Positions 1-8,184 of a DNA stretch of 64,000 nucleotides are shown piece after piece. Every line of letters starts with the position of its first letter. The stretch's first letter is position 1. The DNA is from UBA4781 sp963674975. GTDB taxonomy: Bacteria; Chloroflexota; Anaerolineae; Anaerolineales; Anaerolineaceae. Below the pieces are notes generated by a model. It was given only the letters and a program-made list of their open reading frames with translations. It was not told where the DNA came from and made no database searches. The DNA lies in contig OY771913.1 in NCBI GenBank assembly GCA_963674975.1, positions 2,418,001-2,482,000 on the forward strand, read 5' to 3'. Position numbers and translations under genes: made by a program.

Positions 1-340
1 AGAAATAGCGATCGGAAAGCACATGAAAACCTGCACGGAGAGCGGGGATGATCTGATTCTCAAGCCGATCTGCAAAATCGGTTGCATAGAAAAGGCTGAG
101 GGTGGTGGGTGTCAATGTGTTGCCTTTTTTTGCTCTGTCCAATCCGGGCTGCGTGAGGGGAGAGCGGCGCAATCCGGTATCAGATACTGCGAAGCTGTTT
201 TTTTCAAGCCATTTTTTCAACATGGCTACTTGTGTTGAGCGTCCAACGCCGTCGGTCCCCTCCAGGACGATCAATTTACCCTTCATTGTTTCTTTAGGCA
301 TATATGGAAAGCCGCTGCCGTAAAATTTCATTTTTGTCAT
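1..340 (-). CDS. thymidylate kinase-like protein, second copy (3' end outside window)
   Basis: The frame is open from an ATG at 340 to the window edge, giving 113 residues of N-terminus. An AGGAG stands 9 nt before the ATG. A nucleoside-monophosphate-kinase P-loop is visible as LEGTDGVGRSTQ near residues 25-36. The Walker A lysine, nearly invariant in this superfamily, is arginine here (codon CGC). Downstream it shares with its neighbour at 344-1078 the stretch TPTTxSL..ATDFADR.EN and the motif DRY near the cut, so the two are paralogues. The start lies 3 bp after the neighbour's stop, so they are probably co-translated. A dTMP kinase role is a family inference only, and the K-to-R change may mean altered or lost phosphoryl transfer. 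Confidence 0.85.
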   Translation of the reverse strand, partial: MTKMKFYGSGFPYMPKETMKGKLIVLEGTDGVGRSTQVAMLKKWLEKNSFAVSDTGLRRSPLTQPGLDRAKKGNTLTPTTLSLFYATDFADRLENQIIPALRAGFHVLSDRYF

Positions 341-343
341 GAT

Positions 344-1078
344 TTACTTCTCCTGTACGGCTTTCGCTTGACGTAATTTTCTTTCATATCTTTTTGCCGA
401 TAGGGTTGGATTGGGAAGCCCCTGCCATCCTCGCAGGACGGAGTCTACCAGTCTACGGATCTCTTTTTGCTGATTTTCGACAGGTTTTTTTGCATCGATT
501 ACCTCGAAATTAAATTCCTTGATCATCTTTTCATATTCATCCAGAACTTTTCCCTGGAAGAGTCTGAAACTTTCTGCTTTGCTGCTTGCAAGCTTCAGAT
601 CCATCCCTGCTTCATAATATTTTATTTTTGCTCTGGATGTGAGGATGCGTTCCACCGCGGTATCGATATCTACCCTGAAATATAGCGCCAGGTCGGGCTG
701 GACGGCAAAAGAATAAAGGTTGCGCACCCATTTGGGATCTACTTCCCGTGCTACATCTCTGGCAAAGGCTGTAAAGGCGTACCGGTCTGCAATGACGATG
801 ACACCGGCTTTTAATAGGGGATAGAGATGATTTTCCCAGCGGTCAGCAAAATCGGTCGCCTGGATCAGGCTGAATGTAGTGGGTGTAAATAAGCGCTGTT
901 TCTTTCCCAGTCTTGTAGTGCTTTTTACCAGAGGGGAAGAATTCCATTCGCTGAAATAAACAGATTTTCCTTTGTCCTGAAGCCATTTGTAGATCAGATC
1001 GATCTGGGTGGATTTTCCACTTCCGTCAATACCTTCTACAATGATCAATTTGCCATCGGTTGTATTCGGTTTTAACAT
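344..1078 (-). CDS. thymidylate kinase-like protein, first copy
   Basis: This is a 244-residue P-loop kinase of the thymidylate kinase superfamily, which phosphorylates dTMP to dTDP in known members. The P-loop VEGIDGSGKSTQ (residues about 14-25) is canonical, and ADRYAFTAFARD (about 97-108) corresponds to the DR motif that contacts the base and phosphate. The protein is longer than typical Tmk (about 205-215 residues) and ends in a basic, probably helical tail. The LID region is not a clear match to the usual Tmk pattern, so the substrate is uncertain. It lies 159 bp after phoU on the same strand and directly precedes a paralogue with a changed Walker A lysine. A heteromeric pair is possible but not shown. 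Confidence 0.85.
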   Translation of the reverse strand: MLKPNTTDGKLIIVEGIDGSGKSTQIDLIYKWLQDKGKSVYFSEWNSSPLVKSTTRLGKKQRLFTPTTFSLIQATDFADRWENHLYPLLKAGVIVIADRYAFTAFARDVAREVDPKWVRNLYSFAVQPDLALYFRVDIDTAVERILTSRAKIKYYEAGMDLKLASSKAESFRLFQGKVLDEYEKMIKEFNFEVIDAKKPVENQQKEIRRLVDSVLRGWQGLPNPTLSAKRYERKLRQAKAVQEK

Positions 1079-1237
1079 TCCATTTCCATTTCTAGAGCTA
1101 TTTTTTATATTATTGTATATTCTTATCCCGGGAATTGCTATGAAAAATATCGGTGCATTCCTGAATTAAAGCTGGATAGAACTAAAATCATTGAATAATG
1201 AGAGAATCATACGTCCTGGTTTTATCGGAGGGGAGGG

Positions 1238-1933
1238 TTACTTTTCAGATAGATATTCCTCATCGTCATTGGTATTCATTTCCATCAATTCCCCGGTTGT
1301 GATGAAGATTGTCCGTTCACAAATATTGGTCACCCGATCTGCAAAGCGTTCCAGGTTGTGGGCGATCCATAGAATGTCATTGGCTTCATCCATTTGTGTC
1401 GGATTGGCAATAGCATATTGGATCGTGTTGCGGTAGATCTTTGTGTACATCTCATCCACAATATCATCTTCCTGTGGAATGGCTGCAGCCAGATTTGGAT
1501 TTTGCTCGATGAATGCGCTTAAACTGCGGTGAAGCATGCTGACGCTCTGTTCTGCCATTTTTTGAAAATCACGTACTGGAATATCGATGTCTGAACTGCC
1601 GAGTTTGATGGTGATCTTGGCAATGCCTTTAGCGTAATCTGCCATTCTTTCCAACTCATTTACTACCAGCAGCATAGCTGCCAGCAGTCGAAGATCTCTG
1701 GCAAATGGCTGCTGCGTTGCCAGCAGGATGATAATGGCATTTTCCAGCGCAAACCGCTTTTCATTGATAACGGAATCTTCTTCGTAAATACGTCTTGCTT
1801 CGTCAAGGTTTCGGGTTTTCAGGGTATTGGTTGCGTCCAGAACAGCCTGCTCAACCATACTTCCAAGAAGATAGATCTCATTCTTTATCTGTGTTAATTT
1901 TGTGTCCAGAGTTTCACGCGGCATTATATTCAC
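1238..1933 (-). CDS. phoU: phosphate transport regulator PhoU
   Basis: The protein has 231 residues, the usual PhoU length, and consists of two three-helix repeats. Each repeat carries the metal-binding E/D pattern: ELERMADYAKG near residues 90-100 and LERFADRVTNICE near 194-206. PhoU is a cytoplasmic peripheral protein that links the Pst transporter to the PhoR kinase and restrains phosphate uptake when phosphate is plentiful. The gene is the last of the pst set, 11 bp after pstB, the classical position. The last dozen residues are acidic and outside the conserved fold. Confidence 0.97.
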   Translation of the reverse strand: MNIMPRETLDTKLTQIKNEIYLLGSMVEQAVLDATNTLKTRNLDEARRIYEEDSVINEKRFALENAIIILLATQQPFARDLRLLAAMLLVVNELERMADYAKGIAKITIKLGSSDIDIPVRDFQKMAEQSVSMLHRSLSAFIEQNPNLAAAIPQEDDIVDEMYTKIYRNTIQYAIANPTQMDEANDILWIAHNLERFADRVTNICERTIFITTGELMEMNTNDDEEYLSEK

Positions 1934-1944
1934 CTCTATGGTTT

Positions 1945-2730
1945 CTATCCAAATCGACCGGAAATGTAATCTTCGGTGATTTTCTCTTGTGGATTGGTAA
2001 AGATCTGACTGGTTTTTCCGTATTCGATGATATAGCCGGACCGATCAGGGTGCATGTTAAACACCATAGTGTAGTCAGAAGCACGGGCAGCTTGCTGCAT
2101 ATTATGTGTGACTATGACAATTGTATATTCTTTTTTCAAATTTTGGATCAACTCTTCAATTTTCAGAGTAGCAATTGGATCCAATGCGGAAGCAGGTTCA
2201 TCCATCAGGATGACTTCCGGTTCTACTGCCAGCGCACGCGCGATGCATAAACGCTGCTGCTGACCGCCGGATAGCGCCAATCCTGATTTGTTCAAATTGT
2301 CTTTTACTTCATCCCAGAGGGCAGAATCGGTGAGGCTTTTTTCTACGATCTCTTCAAGAACTGCCTTGTTTTTCAATCCATGTGCGCGGGGTCCATAGGC
2401 AACATTATCAAAAATAGACTTGGGGAATGGATTGGGTCTCTGAAAGACCATCCCGACCCTTTTCCGAAGTTCTACAACGTCCTGTGTGTAGATATCTTCA
2501 TCATCGAGGTAGATGCCCCCATCGGTTTTTACACTGGGGATCAATTCATTCATTCGATTGATGGATCGCAGAAAGGTACTTTTTCCGCAGCCGGATGGTC
2601 CGATGATCGAGGTGATGGCATTTTCGGGAATATCTACATTGATATCCTTGAGAGCCTGAAAATCTCCATAAAACAGGTTAAATTTCTGTGCGTTGATTTT
2701 TAGATTTTCATTTGATAGTAATGACGGCAT
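1945..2730 (-). CDS. pstB: phosphate ABC transporter ATP-binding protein PstB
   Basis: This is the 261-residue ATPase of the high-affinity phosphate importer. In order it shows Walker A GPSGCGKST (about 43-51), the Q-loop in GMVFQRPNPFP, the ABC signature LSGGQQQRLCIARAL and Walker B VILMDEPASALDP, followed by the switch histidine in IVTHNM. The pattern PNPFPKSIFDNVAYG is typical of PstB rather than of other importer ATPases. It starts 5 bp after the pstA stop and is followed by phoU. It is expected to form a dimer under PstC/PstA at the inner face of the membrane. Confidence 0.98.
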   Translation of the reverse strand: MPSLLSNENLKINAQKFNLFYGDFQALKDINVDIPENAITSIIGPSGCGKSTFLRSINRMNELIPSVKTDGGIYLDDEDIYTQDVVELRKRVGMVFQRPNPFPKSIFDNVAYGPRAHGLKNKAVLEEIVEKSLTDSALWDEVKDNLNKSGLALSGGQQQRLCIARALAVEPEVILMDEPASALDPIATLKIEELIQNLKKEYTIVIVTHNMQQAARASDYTMVFNMHPDRSGYIIEYGKTSQIFTNPQEKITEDYISGRFG

Positions 2731-2735
2731 TCTTC

Positions 2736-3671
2736 CTACTTTCCACTCAATCGTTTCTGAAAATATTTTGATGAGAGATTGATTGCAAGGTTTAAAATTA
2801 TAATGATTATGATCAAGATGGCTGATGTTCCCATGGCTTTGTCAAACGCCCTGGTTTCTGTAGCCAGCATGTAAACGTGCAGTGCCAGTGTTCTCCCTGA
2901 CGACAGAAGGTTTTGTGGAAGACGATAACTACCACCAAGTGTAACCCAAAAAATTGCCGTCTCAGATATGATTCTACCAACACTCAATACAATTCCGGTA
3001 ACAATTCCCGGAATAGCTGCCGGCAGGACAACCCCGGTAACAGTCTGCCATTTTGTGGCTCCCAACCCCAGCGAGCCTTCACGATATGATTCGGGAACCG
3101 CCAGCAGCGCCTCCTCGGTGGTGCGGATGATGACGGGCAGCACCAGGCAGGCTCCGCTCAATCCGGCAGAAAGCAGGGAGAAACCAAGCTTCAGGTAAGA
3201 AACAAAAATGGCAAATCCAAACAAGCCGAAGATGATGGACGGCACACCGGCGAGAATTTCTACCCCGGTGCGTGCAGCTTTGATCAGCCAACGGACAATT
3301 TTATTGCGCGCTTGCCCTTCGTTGGCATATTCCACGAAATATATTGCTGCACCAATTCCCAGAGGAGCCGCAATGGCAAGTGTGAAAATAACAAGATAAA
3401 CGGTGGTTACAATGGTGGTGGAAATTCCTCCTTCTCCATCAAAACCACCAGCCGGGCGGGTGGTAAGAAATTCCATGTTAATAGAGGGGAATCCTTTGAC
3501 AAATACATAAACAACGATCCATATTAGGACAGCAATGGTCGTAAAACCCATGATCCATAAGAAAGTGAAGGCGAGGCTCTGAATTAGCCGGCGCTTGCGG
3601 ATGTTCGGTTTATGGTTGATCTTCTCTCTGGCAGCAGCCATTCTTTGCTGTTTGGTTAGAGAATTATTCAT
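2736..3671 (-). CDS. pstA: phosphate ABC transporter permease PstA
   Basis: This 311-residue permease has six predicted membrane segments, the first at about residues 30-58. The binding-protein-dependent transport signature that docks the ATPase is visible as EGSLGLGATKWQTVTGVVLP (about 198-217). The motif ILAGVPSIIFGLFGFAIF (about 138-155) is characteristic of the Pst permeases. Its ATG overlaps the pstC stop as ATGA, so translation is probably coupled. With PstC it forms the membrane channel for phosphate delivered by PstS. Length and topology are normal for PstA. Confidence 0.97.
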   Translation of the reverse strand: MNNSLTKQQRMAAAREKINHKPNIRKRRLIQSLAFTFLWIMGFTTIAVLIWIVVYVFVKGFPSINMEFLTTRPAGGFDGEGGISTTIVTTVYLVIFTLAIAAPLGIGAAIYFVEYANEGQARNKIVRWLIKAARTGVEILAGVPSIIFGLFGFAIFVSYLKLGFSLLSAGLSGACLVLPVIIRTTEEALLAVPESYREGSLGLGATKWQTVTGVVLPAAIPGIVTGIVLSVGRIISETAIFWVTLGGSYRLPQNLLSSGRTLALHVYMLATETRAFDKAMGTSAILIIIIIILNLAINLSSKYFQKRLSGK

Positions 3672-5035
3672 GATGTCTTTTTCTCTTTCATGATATGGTT
3701 TGCCAGTCGGTTAATGATCAGCAGGAAAAGGAACAGCAGCACACCCGTGAAGAAAAGGGCAGATCGATGCGCTCCGGAAGCATAGTTGATCTCGACGGCA
3801 ATATTCCCTGTGAGGGTTCGTGCGGTGGAAAAAATGATCGAAAGGGGATTGTCATTGATTGGTGAGGGAATCGCGATCGAGTTTCCAATGACCATGATCA
3901 GAGCCATGGTTTCGCCCAGCGCTCTGCTGATGCCCAGAATTACCGCAGCGATGATGCCGGAATTCGCCGCGGGAAGTACCACATCTTTGATGGTCTGCCA
4001 GTGTGTGGCACCCAGTGCGTAGGATGCTTCACGATAACTTTGTGGAACAGCCCGGATGGCATCTTCGGTAATGTTTGTTACGGTAGGAAGGATCATGATA
4101 GATAGGATAATGGATGCGTTGAGGATGCCGAACCCTGTAGTGTTTCCTTTAATAGGTATCATACGGATCAAAGGGGCGATCACAACCATGCCAAATAAAC
4201 CGTACACAACCGAAGGAATGCCCGATAAGAGTTCGATGGCAGTTCGGAATATTGTGCGGATAGATTGGGGGGCGATTTCTGCCAGCAAGATCGCTGTGCC
4301 AAACGAAAGTGGGATCCCTATGATAATGGCGCCAATGGTGCTGTAGATGGAACCGATAACCATCGGGACCAATCCAAAATGGGATTCATCCGTACCGATG
4401 ATAGCCCCGGGGCGCCAGATCGTGCCTGTCAGGAGTTCTTTTAAACCGATCTCCGAAATGGCTAATTCTGATTCTTGAAAAGTAAAAACAAAAATGAAAA
4501 TCACAATAAGGATGGAACTGAGCGCAGTGCCCAGTAAAAAGTTTTTGACCGTATGATCAAATAGGTGGCGCTGTCTGGGGGTTTCTGAAAAGATCTCATC
4601 GCATTTGTAGAGAAAATAAAAAAGAATTCCCGGTATGCTCATGTACAAAATTGTTCTCAGAAAATATTTTCCGATGTATTTTAAAATTTCACCGATCGAT
4701 AAAACCTGTTTCCCTGCAAAAACGATGCTTGAAAATTCGAAGATGATCTTTACAAGCAGGACAAGAATGATAAGGATAAGAATGGATAACAGGGTGGTTC
4801 TTGCCCAGTTTTGTAAAGTATAGAATCCTTTTGCGAGCAAGAAAAAAGCTGTTGATAAAATAATGCCTGTAACCAACGCTAATACCTTATTGATAGATAG
4901 GTCGATGACGGAGAAAAAAGATAAAAAACCGGTTGTCAGAAAAGCAGCAGATATGAATAATGAGAATAATGCCAAAAATTTTGGAAATATGAACTTGCTT
5001 TCAGGTTTTTGTTGGTTGTTTTGTGTGATTTTCAT
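3668..5035 (-). CDS. pstC: phosphate ABC transporter permease PstC with extra N-terminal membrane domain
   Basis: The C-terminal 300 residues are an ordinary PstC, with ELLSGIPSVVYGLFGMVV and the ATPase-docking loop EASYALGATHWQTIKDVVLP. Before this lies an unusual stretch of about 150 residues with four more hydrophobic segments (about residues 17-43, 49-71, 78-106 and 124-148 from the chosen start), giving 455 residues against about 300 for typical PstC. I chose the ATG at 5035 (protein beginning MKITQNNQQ). An in-frame ATG at 5089 lies inside the strong hairpin after pstS and has no ribosome site. The function of the added domain is unknown. It could be a site for control by PhoR or another membrane partner. 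Confidence 0.93.
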   Translation of the reverse strand: MKITQNNQQKPESKFIFPKFLALFSLFISAAFLTTGFLSFFSVIDLSINKVLALVTGIILSTAFFLLAKGFYTLQNWARTTLLSILILIILVLLVKIIFEFSSIVFAGKQVLSIGEILKYIGKYFLRTILYMSIPGILFYFLYKCDEIFSETPRQRHLFDHTVKNFLLGTALSSILIVIFIFVFTFQESELAISEIGLKELLTGTIWRPGAIIGTDESHFGLVPMVIGSIYSTIGAIIIGIPLSFGTAILLAEIAPQSIRTIFRTAIELLSGIPSVVYGLFGMVVIAPLIRMIPIKGNTTGFGILNASIILSIMILPTVTNITEDAIRAVPQSYREASYALGATHWQTIKDVVLPAANSGIIAAVILGISRALGETMALIMVIGNSIAIPSPINDNPLSIIFSTARTLTGNIAVEINYASGAHRSALFFTGVLLFLFLLIINRLANHIMKEKKTS

Positions 5036-5061
5036 AATATTCCGATTAAAAATAAGTGAGA

Positions 5062-5091
5062 AAATGGGGCGCATTTGAATGCGCCCCATTT
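5062..5091 (-). terminator. strong hairpin between pstS and pstC (terminator or mRNA-protecting stem)
   Basis: Arms at 5062-5075 and 5078-5091 are perfect 14-bp complements with two central bases, and the core is GC-rich (GGGGCGC). Read on the minus strand, the stem begins 22 nt after the pstS stop and is followed by TTTTCTC, a short U-rich tail. Such a stem after the binding-protein gene commonly causes partial termination or protects the upstream mRNA, so that PstS exceeds PstC, PstA and PstB. Which of the two applies cannot be told from sequence. Confidence 0.85.
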
Positions 5092-5112
5092 CTTTCTTTT
5101 TACTGTTTGTGA

Positions 5113-6012
5113 TTACTTTACGGTGATATAGTCTTCTGCTACGATTTCCTGTCCAGCATCTGAGAGGATGTAATCAATGAATGCTTTTACAAGACCTTGC
5201 GCTTCACCATTGGTGAGCAGGTTCAGAGGACGGAAGATGCTGTAGCTGCCGTTTTTAACATTTTCAACGGTAGGAGCAACATTATCGATAGAAACACCTT
5301 TGACTGCATCGCTCAAGTAACCGAAGGAAAGGAAGCCGATGGTATTGGGTGTGGTGGAAACGATAGTTGAAACCTGACCATTGGATTGCTGCAAGAGAGC
5401 GGTTTCGGTAATGGGTGTTTCTACAGCGTCACCATTTGCATCTTTGTAGTTCATAACCAGTTCTTCAAACGCCGCACGGGTGCCGGAGCCTTCTTCACGA
5501 GAGACAACAACGATCTCTGCATCAGGACCGCCAACTTCGGAGAAGTTTGTGATTTCGCCTGAGAAGATACCACGAACCTGTTCGACTGAAAGCGTGGCGA
5601 TATCAACATCAGGATTCACAACGATGGCAATACCGTCATAGGCAATGGTATATACGTTGAGATCCGGGTAGGTTTCCATTTCACTGGATTTGATCTCACG
5701 GGATGCGGAACCAATATCAACTGTTCCATCTCCGGCAGAAGTAACACCAACGCTTGAGCCACCACCCTGGATCTCGATCACGACATCAGGATTGGCATCC
5801 ATGAAGGTTTCAGCCAGAGTTTCGGCGAGCGGCTGTACAGTGGTGGAACCTGCTATCTGGATTTGACCAGACAGTGCTTCGTCAGAAGCTTCTTCCGCTG
5901 CGGGTTCTTCTGCGGGGGCGGCAGTTGGTTCGGCGGCTGCTGTGCTGCATGCGCCTAAAAGAAGAGCACTCAAAATTACAATACTTAACAAACCAAATAA
6001 CTTACGCGACAT
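5113..6012 (-). CDS. pstS: phosphate-binding lipoprotein PstS
   Basis: This 299-residue solute-binding protein begins with a lipoprotein signal peptide ending in the lipobox LLGAC (Cys about 22), then an Ala/Glu/Pro-rich linker that would tether it to the membrane. The mature part shows PstS phosphate contacts: AGSTTVQPLAE, GGGSSVG and SREEGSGTRAAFEE. It captures phosphate outside the membrane and passes it to PstC/PstA. An AAGGAG lies before the ATG. The gene sits behind a Pho-box-like repeat and ahead of a strong hairpin, consistent with high, phosphate-controlled expression. Confidence 0.97.
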   Translation of the reverse strand: MSRKLFGLLSIVILSALLLGACSTAAAEPTAAPAEEPAAEEASDEALSGQIQIAGSTTVQPLAETLAETFMDANPDVVIEIQGGGSSVGVTSAGDGTVDIGSASREIKSSEMETYPDLNVYTIAYDGIAIVVNPDVDIATLSVEQVRGIFSGEITNFSEVGGPDAEIVVVSREEGSGTRAAFEELVMNYKDANGDAVETPITETALLQQSNGQVSTIVSTTPNTIGFLSFGYLSDAVKGVSIDNVAPTVENVKNGSYSIFRPLNLLTNGEAQGLVKAFIDYILSDAGQEIVAEDYITVK

Positions 6013-6046
6013 TCTTTCTTTTCTCCTTGTTTAGTTTATGAATTAG

Positions 6047-6100
6047 ATGATACCCAACCGCTTTTAACAAGAAGTGAGAGAAAGGTTAAGAACAGGTTAA
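6047..6100 (-). promoter_or_regulatory. Pho-box-like repeat array and -10 box of pstS
   Basis: On the minus strand TTAACC occurs twice at an exact 11-bp period (6095-6100 and 6084-6089), and a degenerate TTAAAA lies two further periods on (6062-6067). This matches the direct-repeat layout bound by PhoB/PhoP-type regulators. A -10-like TATCAT (6047-6052) lies 9 bp from the proximal repeat and no good -35 is present, as expected for an activator-dependent promoter. PhoB itself is encoded just upstream. The assignment is from spacing and sequence only. Confidence 0.7.
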
Positions 6101-6112
6101 AGATTGAGATTC

Positions 6113-7477
6113 CTATTTTGCTGTGGGAATTGAGAAATAAAAGGTACTGCCTTTATTGACGGTGCTTTCCACCCATAACCTGCCCTGGTGTGCCTCGACG
6201 AGATGGAGAGCAATGGATAGCCCCAGTCCGGTCCCACTTTTGGAACGGGAGCGGTCTGTTTTATAAAAACGTTCGAAGATACGCTCGATATCTTTGGCTG
6301 GGATCCCGACGCCGCTATCTTGCACCGCAAAGATGACCGCACCTTCTTTTTTTTCTGCCGAAACATGGATTCTACCGCCTGGAGGGGTAAACTTGATGGC
6401 GTTGTGGATGAGGTTGATCAGGACCTGTTCTAATCTTGCTTCATCAATGTGAATAGTGGGAAGTGCAGTAGGGCAGTCCCAGGTAAATTCCAAACCGGCT
6501 CTTTCCGCTTGAACCTGCATACGGTTGGCAGCGTTTTCTAAGAATACGCAGGGCGCGACATTCTTCTTCTGCAGCGGTACCAGACCGGATTCGATGCGCG
6601 ATAATTCCAACAGCTCCTGCACCAGCTGTGTCAGATTGTCTATCTCTTTTTCCATTTGCCCCAAAAAACGCTTTTGAGCTGGCGGATCATCCATTGCGCC
6701 GTCATTCAGGGTTTCGGTGATAAGTTTCAAAGAAGTAAGCGGAGTTCGTAGTTCATGCGAAACATTGCTGACAAAATCGCGCCGGACGATCTCAAGCTGA
6801 TGGAGTCGTGTGACATCCTGAAATAGGATCAGAATATTGCCTTCTTCCTGCGGTTTCAGAGGTGCAGCGATGCACTGCAGGTAGTTCCTTTCCAGCGTGG
6901 TCTCGATCTGCATGGTCTGCTGAATACCTTTTTCCTGGCAAGCCTGCCACAATTCTTGAACGCGATGGTGGCGGATGGTTTCGATCAGCGATTGCCCGCT
7001 TACGGCATTTTCAGGAATATCAAACATACGTTTGGTGGCTTGATTGATGATGCGGACAATGCCGTTCTTATCCACGATGCAGATACCATCATTCAGGTTT
7101 TCCAGAATGCTTGCCAGATAGCGCTGCTGTGAGATCAGGTCGGCGATCATCTGCTCTGATTGGGAGGTTATTTTGATCACCGTGTTTGCCAGAGCGCCGA
7201 CCTCATCCGAACGGTTGATGAACTTTTCGATATTCGGTTTTGAAATATCTTCTGCCTGTAAATAGTCGCGGATCTTTTTAAGTGGTCGCTGACTCAGCCA
7301 GTTGATGAACAACGCAAGAACAGCTTCCAGTATCAAAATGAAGATGATCTGAGGGTAAGCATTCTGCAGAAAATTCGAAAAGGAAAAATTTGAAAAAAGG
7401 GAAGAATTAAAAATGATTACGGTCAGTGCTGTGAGGAGGATAAAACTGCTGTATAACAGCCAGAAAACCTGAGACAT
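6113..7477 (-). CDS. phoR: phosphate-regulon sensor histidine kinase PhoR
   Basis: The 454-residue kinase has two membrane helices (about 5-28 and 41-62) with only a very short outside loop, then a HAMP-like linker, a PAS domain (about 125-225), a HisKA domain with the phospho-acceptor in VSHELRTPLTSL (about 240), and a HATPase domain with the N box NLIHNAIKFTPPGG, DSGVGIP and GTGLGLSI. The short periplasmic loop fits PhoR-type kinases, which read phosphate status through PstSCAB/PhoU and not by direct binding. It begins 5 bp after phoB and lies immediately before pstS. Confidence 0.95.
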   Translation of the reverse strand: MSQVFWLLYSSFILLTALTVIIFNSSLFSNFSFSNFLQNAYPQIIFILILEAVLALFINWLSQRPLKKIRDYLQAEDISKPNIEKFINRSDEVGALANTVIKITSQSEQMIADLISQQRYLASILENLNDGICIVDKNGIVRIINQATKRMFDIPENAVSGQSLIETIRHHRVQELWQACQEKGIQQTMQIETTLERNYLQCIAAPLKPQEEGNILILFQDVTRLHQLEIVRRDFVSNVSHELRTPLTSLKLITETLNDGAMDDPPAQKRFLGQMEKEIDNLTQLVQELLELSRIESGLVPLQKKNVAPCVFLENAANRMQVQAERAGLEFTWDCPTALPTIHIDEARLEQVLINLIHNAIKFTPPGGRIHVSAEKKEGAVIFAVQDSGVGIPAKDIERIFERFYKTDRSRSKSGTGLGLSIALHLVEAHQGRLWVESTVNKGSTFYFSIPTAK

Positions 7478-7482
7478 AGGCG

Positions 7483-8184
7483 TTATCCATCAAAACGATA
7501 TCCTGCGCTGCGTACCGTGATGATACGCTGAGGATTCGCAGGATCGTCCTCGATTTTTTCTCGCAGCCAGCGTACATGCACATCTACCGTGCGGCTGTCG
7601 CCAAAATAATCCCAACCCCATACATCTTCCAGCATCTGCTCACGGCTGAGAACATGCCCCTTGTTTTCAGCGAAGTAGATCAGCAGATCATATTCTTTAG
7701 GTTTTAATTCCAAGATTGAATCGTTGATTTTCACTTCTCGACGTTCTTGGTTGATGTAGAGATTATTGTAGGTATAGCTTTTCTTTTCCGTGCGTTTTGT
7801 TGAACTGCTTTCCTGGATGAGACGGGAGCGGCGCAGCAGTGCTTTTACCCTTGCGATCAATTCCCGCATACTGAAAGGTTTGGTAAGATAATCATCTGCG
7901 CCCACTTCCAGACCTACCACGCGGTCTATCTCATCATCTCGAGCGGTTAGCATGAGTATCGGGGTTATTAACTCTTTTCGCACAACACGGCATACTTCAA
8001 AACCATCCATGCCGGGCAGCATGATATCCAGCAGAATGAGATCTGGTTTTTCTGTTCGTGCTTTTTCAATCGCGCTGTTCCCATCCGCTGCAGTTGCAAC
8101 CGTATAGCCCTGATGGCTGAGGTTGTAAACCAGTGTTTCTTGCAGGGTCAGGTCGTCTTCGACAACCAATATCTTTTCAGACAT
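7483..8184 (-). CDS. phoB: phosphate-regulon response regulator PhoB/PhoP
   Basis: This is a 233-residue OmpR-family regulator. The receiver domain (1-120) has the acidic pair ED at 9-10, the phospho-acceptor D53 in LLDIMLPGMDG and the conserved lysine in LTKPFS. The C-terminal winged helix (about 135-232) contains VLSREQMLEDVWGW and the recognition region SRTVDVHVRWLREK. It should bind the 11-bp repeats before pstS when phosphorylated by PhoR. Its ATG overlaps the end of the preceding glycosyltransferase gene by 8 bp, so it is probably transcribed at least partly from the polysaccharide promoter upstream. Confidence 0.95.
   Translation of the reverse strand: MSEKILVVEDDLTLQETLVYNLSHQGYTVATAADGNSAIEKARTEKPDLILLDIMLPGMDGFEVCRVVRKELITPILMLTARDDEIDRVVGLEVGADDYLTKPFSMRELIARVKALLRRSRLIQESSSTKRTEKKSYTYNNLYINQERREVKINDSILELKPKEYDLLIYFAENKGHVLSREQMLEDVWGWDYFGDSRTVDVHVRWLREKIEDDPANPQRIITVRSAGYRFDG

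Noticed and set aside
5036..5089. Longer N-terminus for PstC starting at 5089
   Set aside because: The ATG lies in the perfect hairpin after pstS with no ribosome site, and the added residues merely translate the palindrome.
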